Positions 7,910-15,873 of a stretch of 64,000 bases of DNA are shown piece after piece. The position numbers and the translations under genes are program-made. The stretch spans positions 1 to 64,000 of the forward strand of contig NZ_AAXY01000014.1 of NCBI RefSeq assembly GCF_000169375.1, read 5' to 3'. Below the pieces are notes generated by a model. It was not told the origin of the DNA, made no database searches, and was given only the letters and a program-made list of their open reading frames with translations. The stretch's first letter is position 1, and each line of letters begins with the position of its first letter. The stretch is from Marinobacter sp. ELB17. GTDB taxonomy: Bacteria; Pseudomonadota; Gammaproteobacteria; Pseudomonadales; Oleiphilaceae.

Positions 7910-9901
7910 ATGCAGGCCAACAAAAAATTTCTTGTTGTTTGTATTTCTATACTTATAACCTCTGGCTGTAGCACGTTGACGCCTCGAGATATCGATACCT
8001 TGCCTGCGCCGGCTGCTTTGCCTGAAAAAAGTGAGCAAGGCGTTGTTGAGATTTGGTATTACAACAACGTAACTATCTCATCTGTAAATGTCTTAGATAG
8101 CCTAGCACGATACCCCGACAATCCAGACGACGTGTTACAGCTTAATCGCTTAGAAGGCCCCACTAACAGGGGTGACCGTTATGCTGGTTTGGTGCGGGGT
8201 TACATCACGGCACCCGCTGATGGGCAATATCGCTTTTTTGTGACCAGCGATGATGACGGACAGTTTTTACTGAGCAACTCTACCTCCCCCAGTGAGGCAC
8301 GTATTATAGCTTCTGTTCCGGGTTGGGCCAGAAGCGGAGAATTCAGCAAGTACAGTTCTCAGACGTCTGGCGATATCACTCTATCATCCGGCCAACGCTA
8401 TTATTTTGAGATGCGATACCGTGAAGCCGGCGGTGGCGACCAATTTGCTGTTGCCTGGGAAGGCCCAGGCTTTAGTCAGGCCGTAATAGATGGGCAGTAT
8501 TTGTCATCGTTTTCACAAGGGTCGCAGGTCTACCCTGACGATGCTCAGTCCGTTACCGGTTATGAACTCGGGTATCGAGTTGGTTTTTTTGACGGCAAAC
8601 AGGCTTTGCCTTTTACGCCAGCCTACCCGCCGTTGGATAACGACCAAGACCGTTTATACGACAACTGGGAAGCGTTCTACGGGCTGGATTCTAACAACCC
8701 GAACGACAGCAACGCCGATAGTGACAATGACATTCTCACGAATTACGACGAATTTTGGGTGGGCTCCAGCCCAACTAACGCTGATTCAGATGGGGACGGA
8801 ATACCTGATGGGGCAGAGTTTGCTTATGGCCTAGACGCGTTAGATCCCGCCGATGCGCAGGCTGATCTCGACAATGATGGTTTTAGTAATCTTGAAGAGT
8901 ATGTAGCGGGTTCGGATTTAACAAATATTGAAGATATGCCCGTCCAAGCAGAAACTCGCATAGCAGGGATATGGGCGCAGTACTTTTCGTTCCAGAATTT
9001 CGAGGAATTTGTGTTGGCTCGTGCAGAGCCGGAACTAAATTTTAGTTGGGGTGCAGGCTCCCCGGCACCTGAGGTTCGAGATAATAGGTTCAGTGCTCGC
9101 TTTTTAACACTGTTTACTCCGCCCCATAAGGACGGAGAGAGGGACTATCAGGTTATTGCCGAGCATGACGATGGCGTACGTATGAGCTTCGACGGCCAGC
9201 GCATTATCGATGAATGGATGTACTCGAGTGAGCCGGCTTCTGCTCAAATAACCGCGAGCGCCGGACAAAGCTACCCTGTCAGCATTGAGTTTTATGAGTA
9301 TCGAGGCCACGCCAATCTTTCCATTCAATTTATTGACATTGTTACGGGCACGGCGCTAAACGCAGAAGACATTTTCACGGTATTAGATTTGTCTGACACG
9401 GTGAGTCAATCTGTTGATACTGATAACGATGGTATTCCTGATACTTGGGAACACCAGCAAGGTACGAATGCTTATGTCGACGACTCATCGGTTATTAATA
9501 ATGCCGCAGGTATTTCGAATCTGGAAGCCTTTCAGGCTAATTTGAGCCCGTGGACAGCAGAGGCGCTTGATGAAGTGGTCGATACGCCACCCGTCGTAAT
9601 CAGCCCACAACCGCTACCCCCCACAAATGAAGCAAGTCAGTCGTCAGTTACCCTGACATGGACGGCCCCACTCACAAGGGTTGATGGAGGTTCGTTGTCA
9701 TTGGGAGAGATCGTAGATTACGAACTGAGCTACGGCCAGCAACCCGATTCTTTAGATGAAAAAGTTTATATTCCGGGGCAGGAAACCCTCTACACGATTG
9801 AAAATCTTGATAAAGGGACGTGGTATTTTCAAATGCGTACGCATGACGACAAAGGTATGTTCAGCGCGCCAACGGAAGTTTTGGAATACATCATCAAGTG
9901 A
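7910..9901 (+). CDS. Surface lipoprotein with PA14-like domains, calcium repeats and FN3 domain
   Basis: A 663-residue lipoprotein. The signal peptide ends in a lipobox (LITSGC, Cys near residue 20), so it should be lipid-anchored. Residues about 45-200 and 345-490 are two PA14-type beta-barrels (GLVRGYITAPADGQYRF, TSDDDGQF; then AEHDDGVRMSFDGQRIID), a fold used for carbohydrate binding. Between and after them lie acidic thrombospondin type 3 repeats (DSDGDGIPDGAEF, DLDNDGFSNLEEY, DTDNDGIPDTWEH), which bind calcium. The C-terminus (about 565-660) is fibronectin III-like. GGAGG precedes ATG by 7 nt. No PEP-CTERM tail. It may hold the EPS on the cell surface; function inferred from domains. Confidence 0.85.
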   Translation: MQANKKFLVVCISILITSGCSTLTPRDIDTLPAPAALPEKSEQGVVEIWYYNNVTISSVNVLDSLARYPDNPDDVLQLNRLEGPTNRGDRYAGLVRGYITAPADGQYRFFVTSDDDGQFLLSNSTSPSEARIIASVPGWARSGEFSKYSSQTSGDITLSSGQRYYFEMRYREAGGGDQFAVAWEGPGFSQAVIDGQYLSSFSQGSQVYPDDAQSVTGYELGYRVGFFDGKQALPFTPAYPPLDNDQDRLYDNWEAFYGLDSNNPNDSNADSDNDILTNYDEFWVGSSPTNADSDGDGIPDGAEFAYGLDALDPADAQADLDNDGFSNLEEYVAGSDLTNIEDMPVQAETRIAGIWAQYFSFQNFEEFVLARAEPELNFSWGAGSPAPEVRDNRFSARFLTLFTPPHKDGERDYQVIAEHDDGVRMSFDGQRIIDEWMYSSEPASAQITASAGQSYPVSIEFYEYRGHANLSIQFIDIVTGTALNAEDIFTVLDLSDTVSQSVDTDNDGIPDTWEHQQGTNAYVDDSSVINNAAGISNLEAFQANLSPWTAEALDEVVDTPPVVISPQPLPPTNEASQSSVTLTWTAPLTRVDGGSLSLGEIVDYELSYGQQPDSLDEKVYIPGQETLYTIENLDKGTWYFQMRTHDDKGMFSAPTEVLEYIIK

Positions 9902-9991
9902 TGCCCCAGATCAATTGATTATTACTATCGCATGCATATTCCAAGTTGGGCCGATTAGCCATCTCTTTGACTTACTGAATTGTGAATTGAT

Positions 9992-10954
9992 ATGAATGCA
10001 TACGATGTGTTTAACGGCGATGCCGATGGTATTTGCGCCCTGATACAGCTGCGGCTAGCTGAGCCTATAGTGACAACGTTGATTACCGGGGTTAAGCGAG
10101 ACATTGCTCTTGCGCGTCAGGTTCCAACCATCGAACCGGTGAAGGCGACAATTCTTGATGTCAGCCTCGACAAAAATCGGGAAGCTGTAGATGCACTTTT
10201 AGCGGCTGGCAGCGCGGTATTTTATGTGGATCACCATTTCCCGGGTGAATTGTTGCCAGACGCGCCCAACTTTACCGCTCTGATCGATACTCAGCCCACC
10301 ACGTGCACCAGCTTGCTAATAGATAAACACCTGAACGGCCAATTTCATAACTGGGCGATTGCCGCTGCCTTTGGTGATAACCTCAATGCCGTCGCTGAAG
10401 ATCTCGCGAACGCGGCCGGGTTATCTTCCAAGCAGGCCAAATCGCTTAAGTCCCTCGGTGTGTGCATCAACTACAACGGCTATGGGGCGACAGTGGACGA
10501 CCTGCACTTCCACCCGGCAGATCTTTACCGTGAGTTTGTAAAGTTTGAGGACCCACTTGAGCTGATAACTTCCCAGCCGCCGGCTTGGGAAAAACTGCGA
10601 AAAGGCTATGAGGCCGATATGGCCAGCGGTCTTGCGGCACCGGTGATAGCCGAGAATGCGTCGTCTACCGTTGTAAAGCTCCCGGATGAACCCTGGGCTC
10701 GCCGCGTTAGCGGCGTATTGGGCAATGAGCTGGCAAACCGCAATCCGGATAAGGCCTGTGGCATCATTACCGAAAGCGCCAACGGCAGTTATCTGGTGAG
10801 TATTCGTGCCCCTTTGAATAACCGCACTGGTGCCGATGAACTGGCTCGCCAGTTTCCAACGGGGGGCGGTCGAAAGGCGGCGGCCGGGATTAATGAACTG
10901 CCGGCTGAGCAATTAGAAGCATTTTTAGATGTAATGGCGAACTTCTGGAATTAA
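9992..10954 (+). CDS. DHH family phosphoesterase
   Basis: A 320-residue protein with the metal-binding motifs of DHH phosphoesterases: FNGDADGI (motif I), ILDVSLD (motif II) and YVDHHFPG (motif III, the DHH). The C-terminal part ends in FPTGGGRKAAAGI, the glycine-rich substrate loop of DHHA1 domains. Family members degrade short nucleotides, c-di-AMP or pAp. Lying 64 bp before cysDNC, a role in removing pAp, the by-product of PAPS-dependent sulfation, is attractive but inferred; nanoRNase activity is the alternative. Confidence 0.8.
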   Translation: MNAYDVFNGDADGICALIQLRLAEPIVTTLITGVKRDIALARQVPTIEPVKATILDVSLDKNREAVDALLAAGSAVFYVDHHFPGELLPDAPNFTALIDTQPTTCTSLLIDKHLNGQFHNWAIAAAFGDNLNAVAEDLANAAGLSSKQAKSLKSLGVCINYNGYGATVDDLHFHPADLYREFVKFEDPLELITSQPPAWEKLRKGYEADMASGLAAPVIAENASSTVVKLPDEPWARRVSGVLGNELANRNPDKACGIITESANGSYLVSIRAPLNNRTGADELARQFPTGGGRKAAAGINELPAEQLEAFLDVMANFWN

Positions 10955-10988
10955 GCCCTCTCGCGCGCGAGTAGAGAGGGGCTATAAT
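10955..10988 (+). promoter_or_regulatory. Hairpin followed by a TATAAT box before cysD
   Basis: GCCCTCTC and GAGAGGGGC form a stem around a GC-rich loop right after the DHH gene, without a T-run. It is followed at once by TATAAT (10983-10988), a perfect -10 hexamer, but no good -35 sits 16-18 bp upstream. It may be an attenuating hairpin or an activator-dependent promoter such as a CysB-controlled one; neither is proven. Confidence 0.35.
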
Positions 10989-11018
10989 GTTTGAACTTTT
11001 GTTATATGGGCAATCAAT

Positions 11019-11933
11019 ATGACCTTAACCCCTCCCAAGAAAACCCACCTCAAACAGCTTGAGGCGGAGTCCATTCACATCATCCGCGAAGTGGCCGCCG
11101 AGTTTGATAACCCGGTGATGCTGTATTCAGTTGGCAAGGATTCGGCCGTCATGCTGCACCTCGCGATGAAGGCTTTCGCGCCGGGCAAGCCTCCGTTCCC
11201 GCTGATGCACGTGGATACCACCTGGAAGTTCCGGGAGATGATTACCTTTCGGGACAAGATGGCGAAAAAGGTGGGCATGAAGCTGATTGTGCACACCAAT
11301 CAGGAAGGTGTGGAGCAAGGCGTCGGGCCGTTTACCCACGGCAGCGCCAAACACACAGATGTAATGAAGACCCAGGCGCTCAAACAGGCGTTGGAAAAGT
11401 ACGGCTTTGATGCCGCTTTCGGCGGTGCTCGCCGTGATGAAGAAAAGTCCCGTGCCAAGGAACGCGTCTACTCATTCCGGGACAAGTTTCATCGGTGGGA
11501 CCCGAAAAACCAGCGCCCCGAACTTTGGAACCTGTATAACGGCAAGGTCAACAAAGGCGAGAGCATTCGGGTATTCCCTTTGTCTAACTGGACCGAGCTG
11601 GATATCTGGCAATACATCTACCTCGAAAATATCGATATCGTGCCTCTATATTTGGCCGCTGAACGCCCAGTGGTAGAACGGGATGGCACATTGATTATGG
11701 TGGATGATGACAGGATGCCTCTGAAGCCCGGTGAAACCCCACAAATGAAGAGGGTCCGGTTCCGTACGTTGGGCTGCTACCCACTGACCGGCGCCGTTGA
11801 ATCTGATGCAACCACCCTGCCAGAGATTATTCAGGAGATGCTTCTGACCAAAACATCGGAACGCCAGGGTCGCGTCATTGACCACGACTCTGCCGCCTCC
11901 ATGGAACAGAAGAAACGCGAAGGGTACTTCTAA
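11019..11933 (+). CDS. cysD: Sulfate adenylyltransferase subunit 2
   Basis: A 304-residue ATP sulfurylase catalytic subunit, which joins ATP and sulfate to give adenosine 5'-phosphosulfate (APS). The PP-loop pyrophosphatase motif [13 protein letters not shown] is near residue 35 and [14 protein letters not shown] near residue 137 is typical of CysD. Full length for the family. It works as a heterodimer with CysN, encoded 9 bp downstream. With cysN and cysC it forms the sulfate activation operon. Confidence 0.97.
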   Translation: MTLTPPKKTHLKQLEAESIHIIREVAAEFDNPVMLYSVGKDSAVMLHLAMKAFAPGKPPFPLMHVDTTWKFREMITFRDKMAKKVGMKLIVHTNQEGVEQGVGPFTHGSAKHTDVMKTQALKQALEKYGFDAAFGGARRDEEKSRAKERVYSFRDKFHRWDPKNQRPELWNLYNGKVNKGESIRVFPLSNWTELDIWQYIYLENIDIVPLYLAAERPVVERDGTLIMVDDDRMPLKPGETPQMKRVRFRTLGCYPLTGAVESDATTLPEIIQEMLLTKTSERQGRVIDHDSAASMEQKKREGYF

Positions 11934-11942
11934 GGAATTGTT

Positions 11943-13355
11943 ATGTCACACGCATCCGAATTGATTGAATCCGATATCCTCGCGTACCTGGATCAACACG
12001 AAAACAAAGACCTGCTACGCTTTTTAACCTGTGGCAGTGTGGATGATGGCAAGTCGACGCTGATTGGCCGTCTGTTGTTCGATTCCAAACTAATTTTTGA
12101 AGATCACCTCGCGTCACTTCATAAAGACAATGAACGCCAGGGCAATGCCGGTGAAGCGCTTGATTTAGCGCTTCTGGTAGATGGTCTTGCGTCAGAGCGT
12201 GAGCAAGGTATTACCATTGATGTCGCCTATCGATATTTTTCCACCGACAAGCGCAAGTTCATCATTGCCGACTGCCCGGGCCACGAGCAGTATACCCGCA
12301 ACATGGCGACCGGTGCCTCCACCTGTGATCTCGCCGTGGTGATGATTGATGCTCGTAAAGGGGTGCTTACGCAATCCCGCAGGCATAGCTTCATTGTCAG
12401 CTTGCTAGGCCTGAAGCACATCGTTGTGGCCATCAACAAGATGGATCTGGTGGATTACTCCGAAGAAGTGTTCAATAAAATCCGCGCCGAATACGAGAAA
12501 CTGGCGGCGCAACTGGGCCTGAAGGATGTTTACTACGTGCCCATCTCTGCCCTGAACGGCGATAACGTGGTTAACCGGAGCGAAGGCATGCCTTGGTACC
12601 ACGGCGAGACGCTGATGAACATTCTGGAGCAGGTAGAGCTGCGTGAAGACCAGAACGTAACGGACTTACGTTTCCCTGTGCAGTATGTGAATCGCCCTAA
12701 CCTCGATTTCCGTGGCTACTGCGGCACCGTGGCCAGTGGTGTGGTGCATAAGGGTGACACATTAGCCGTATTGCCCTCGGGCAGAAGCTCCCGAGTAAAG
12801 GGCATTCATACCTATGAAGGCGAGATTGAGCTTGCATGGCCGGGTGATGCGATAACCATCACCCTGGAAGATGAAATCGATATTTCCCGGGGTGACCTGT
12901 TGGTGCACGCCGGCCAGGAACCTGCCATGGGCGAGCGCGTCGCCGCCCATTTGGTATGGATGAACGAGAGAGCGCTGGTGCCGGGACGTGAATACGGAAT
13001 AAAAATAGGCACCAAAGTGACCAGTTGCTTCGTCAATGAGGTGCTGGAAGAAGTTGACATAAACACGCTGGAGCGCCATAAGCAGATTGCCGGCGGGTTG
13101 GAGTTGAACGCAATCGGCTTATGTGACCTGCAGTTGACGGAGCCGGTGGTGATGGAAAACTACCAGAGCCATCCGGGCACCGGAGCTTTCATCCTGATTG
13201 ACCGTCTTACCAATGTAACCGTGGCAGCGGGTATGGTGGAGCGTGCGTTGGATGGCTCGGGTGATTTTCCGGAGCGGGAATACACCGAGGCAGAGCGGAA
13301 CCTCAACCGATTTATCTGCGAAAACTACCCCGAGTGGGCCTGTAAATCTGTTTGA
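11943..13355 (+). CDS. cysN: Sulfate adenylyltransferase subunit 1 (GTPase)
   Basis: A 470-residue GTPase that drives the energetically poor APS synthesis by CysD. Translation-factor motifs are intact: GSVDDGKSTLIGRLL (P-loop), DCPGHEQY (DxxG) and NKMD, followed by beta-barrel domains 2 and 3. The length shows it lacks a fused APS kinase; that activity is the separate cysC 18 bp downstream. AAGGA precedes ATG. Confidence 0.96.
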   Translation: MSHASELIESDILAYLDQHENKDLLRFLTCGSVDDGKSTLIGRLLFDSKLIFEDHLASLHKDNERQGNAGEALDLALLVDGLASEREQGITIDVAYRYFSTDKRKFIIADCPGHEQYTRNMATGASTCDLAVVMIDARKGVLTQSRRHSFIVSLLGLKHIVVAINKMDLVDYSEEVFNKIRAEYEKLAAQLGLKDVYYVPISALNGDNVVNRSEGMPWYHGETLMNILEQVELREDQNVTDLRFPVQYVNRPNLDFRGYCGTVASGVVHKGDTLAVLPSGRSSRVKGIHTYEGEIELAWPGDAITITLEDEIDISRGDLLVHAGQEPAMGERVAAHLVWMNERALVPGREYGIKIGTKVTSCFVNEVLEEVDINTLERHKQIAGGLELNAIGLCDLQLTEPVVMENYQSHPGTGAFILIDRLTNVTVAAGMVERALDGSGDFPEREYTEAERNLNRFICENYPEWACKSV

Positions 13356-13373
13356 TTCCAGAGGGATTCTGTT

Positions 13374-13973
13374 TTGGCAGACGATATTGTTTGGCATGAT
13401 CACAAAGTTGTCCGTTCTCAGCGCGCTGAGAACAAGAACCAGAAACCTTGCCTGCTGTGGTTTACGGGCCTAAGTGGTTCCGGAAAATCCACCATCGCCA
13501 ATGCGCTGGATGTGGCATTGCATAACCGGGGTTACCACACGTTCCTGCTGGATGGCGATAATGTTCGCCACGGCTTGTGCAGAGACTTGGGTTTTTCCGA
13601 TGAGGATCGGGTGGAAAACATCCGCCGCATTGGTGAAGTGAGCAAGCTGTTTGCTGATGCAGGGTTGATTGTATTGAGTGCGTTCATCTCACCCTTCAAC
13701 AGTGATCGACGCCTGGTGCGTAAGCTTTTCCCGGCGGGTGAATTTATTGAAGTTTACATGGATACACCTCTAGCGACGTGTGAAGAGCGTGACCCCAAAG
13801 GGCTCTATCAAAAAGCACGCGCCGGTGAGATCAGTGATTTCACAGGTATCGACTCGCCGTATGAAGCGCCAGCCCACCCGGAAATCAGCCTAGATACATC
13901 CAGCTCCTCAGTGGATGACTGTGTGGACTCGTTGATCAATTATCTTCTCGAGCGGAAGTTGATCGTAGGGTAA
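13374..13973 (+). CDS. cysC: Adenylylsulfate kinase
   Basis: A 199-residue APS kinase making 3'-phosphoadenosine 5'-phosphosulfate (PAPS). P-loop [14 protein letters not shown] near residue 33, [11 protein letters not shown] and FISPF follow as in the family, and [13 protein letters not shown] marks the C-terminal lid. The start is TTG with GAGGG 8 nt upstream. PAPS is both the assimilation intermediate and the donor for sulfotransferases. As no PAPS reductase lies here and a sulfotransferase lies in the EPS operon, this set may be devoted partly to polysaccharide sulfation. Confidence 0.95.
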   Translation: MADDIVWHDHKVVRSQRAENKNQKPCLLWFTGLSGSGKSTIANALDVALHNRGYHTFLLDGDNVRHGLCRDLGFSDEDRVENIRRIGEVSKLFADAGLIVLSAFISPFNSDRRLVRKLFPAGEFIEVYMDTPLATCEERDPKGLYQKARAGEISDFTGIDSPYEAPAHPEISLDTSSSSVDDCVDSLINYLLERKLIVG

Positions 13974-14012
13974 CCACTGCGCCAAGCGCCGAGACAAGAG
14001 ACCCCGCACTAT

Positions 14013-15779
14013 ATGGAATGGCAAGGCATTTTCACATTGGCAACGCTGCTCTCGGTGTTGTCCACCCTGATGCTGACTCGCTATTCGGCAGACCTTGTGC
14101 TGATGGCAGCGCTGGCTCTTTTATTGATTGTGGGCGTTCTCAGTCCGGTAGAAGCCTTGGCGGGCTTTGGCAACCCGGGCGTTATAACGATTGCTACCTT
14201 ATACGTGGTTGCTGCGGGCCTGAAAGAAACAGGTGCGGTGCAGTGGATTGCACGGCGCTTGCTGGGGCACCCGAAAACCGAGAAAGGCGCCCAATTAAGG
14301 ATGATAGCGCCAACGGGCATTCTTAGCGCCTTCATGAACAATACAGCCGTTGTCGCCATGTTCATCCCTGCTATTCAGGACTGGGCCCAGCGCCTAGGCA
14401 TACCCGTGTCCAAGCTGCTGTTGCCGCTGAGCTATGCGGCCATTCTGGGCGGCACTTGCACATTGATTGGTACCAGCACCAACTTGGTCGTCGACGGTCT
14501 GCTGCAGTCCGAGCTTGATATCAACTTGGGGTTGTTTGAGCTCGCCTGGGTTGGTGTGCCGCTATTACTCATCGGCGGGGCTTTTCTTGTCCTATTTGGA
14601 TCAAAGCTGTTGCCAGATCGCGGCAGTATAAGAGAGGAGTTGGATCAGGTTCGGGAATACGGTGTCGAGGTTGAAGTTGTCAGCCCCGGGCCCTTGGTAG
14701 GAAAAACCATTGCAGAAGCCGGTTTGCGCGCCCTTAGCTATGGTTATCTGGCGGAAATCGAGCGCGATGGTCGACTAATTACGGTAGTTGACCCTGATCG
14801 TGTACTACAAGCCAGTGACAGGCTGTACTTCATTGGTGCCCCTGAATGCGCCAGCGAGCTACGGCGCATTCAGGGGCTGAAACCTGCCAGTGGCAATGTG
14901 CATAAGCTGGACGTAGCTAATCACCAGCGCTGCCTAGTAGAAGTTGTTTTAGGGCCGGAGTTTCCCGCCCTTGGAAAAACCATTCGCGACAGTCAGTTTC
15001 GTACACGCTTTAATGCCGTGATTTTTTCCCTTGCTCGCGGGGGCCAGCGGGTTCCCGGTAAGCTTGGTGATATTACCTTTCGCATGGGCGATACCTTGCT
15101 GCTTGAAACCAGCCAGCAGTTTGTAGAACAATACCGCTTTCGACGTGACTTCTTGCTGGTGAGTGCGCTGAATGACTCAACGCCTCCAGACTTTCGCAAA
15201 GCGCCAACCGCTTTGGGTATTCTGGCTTTGATGGTGTTGGCCAGCGCCAGTGGTTTGTTGCCCATTATGGAGGCTGCTTTTCTGGCAGCCGGCGGCATGA
15301 TTGTTTCCGGTTGCATGACAGCGAGTCGTGCCCGGCGCAGTGTGGATTTGCCGGTGTTGGTCGTCATAGCGGCATCCTTTGCACTGGGTAACGCGATGAC
15401 GGTAACCGGGGCGGCGGATTGGATTGTTGGTGGGCTGTTAGGGATTGGGGATTTATCCCCGTGGCAAGTGCTGATTCTGGTGTATGTATTAACAGTGATG
15501 TTTACTGAGATGATCACCAACAATGCGGCCGCCGTGCTGATGTTCCCTATTGCGCTGGCTCTGGCACAGAAGCTAGACGTAAGCGTGCTGCCTTTTGCGG
15601 TTGCGGTCATGTTCGCGGCGTCAGCCTCTTTCATTACCCCGCTGGGCTACCAGACCAATCTCATGGTGTATGGGCCGGGGCGATATAAGTTCTCAGATTA
15701 TGTGAAAATTGGCGTGCCATTGAGCTTGATTGCCGGTGCTGTGAGCTTGACGCTTATTCCTATGGTTTGGAGTTTTTAG
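14013..15779 (+). CDS. SLC13-family anion permease with RCK_C domains
   Basis: A 588-residue membrane transporter of the CitT/DASS type. Two membrane halves carry the repeated signature FMNNTAVVAMFIP (near residue 108) and ITNNAAAVLMFPIAL (near 500). Between them, residues about 205-375 hold two TrkA-C (RCK_C) domains, the arrangement seen in bacterial sulfate/sodium symporters. It starts 39 bp after cysC, so sulfate is the likely cargo, feeding CysDNC; related proteins also carry other anions. Confidence 0.85.
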   Translation: MEWQGIFTLATLLSVLSTLMLTRYSADLVLMAALALLLIVGVLSPVEALAGFGNPGVITIATLYVVAAGLKETGAVQWIARRLLGHPKTEKGAQLRMIAPTGILSAFMNNTAVVAMFIPAIQDWAQRLGIPVSKLLLPLSYAAILGGTCTLIGTSTNLVVDGLLQSELDINLGLFELAWVGVPLLLIGGAFLVLFGSKLLPDRGSIREELDQVREYGVEVEVVSPGPLVGKTIAEAGLRALSYGYLAEIERDGRLITVVDPDRVLQASDRLYFIGAPECASELRRIQGLKPASGNVHKLDVANHQRCLVEVVLGPEFPALGKTIRDSQFRTRFNAVIFSLARGGQRVPGKLGDITFRMGDTLLLETSQQFVEQYRFRRDFLLVSALNDSTPPDFRKAPTALGILALMVLASASGLLPIMEAAFLAAGGMIVSGCMTASRARRSVDLPVLVVIAASFALGNAMTVTGAADWIVGGLLGIGDLSPWQVLILVYVLTVMFTEMITNNAAAVLMFPIALALAQKLDVSVLPFAVAVMFAASASFITPLGYQTNLMVYGPGRYKFSDYVKIGVPLSLIAGAVSLTLIPMVWSF

Positions 15780-15873
15780 TAGCACGGAAGGCATTTCTAA
15801 AACCTCGCTTTATGTTACCAAGCTGGCAGATTATTCTATGCACCACACAGGACGTTAGGTAGTAGGCAAATTT

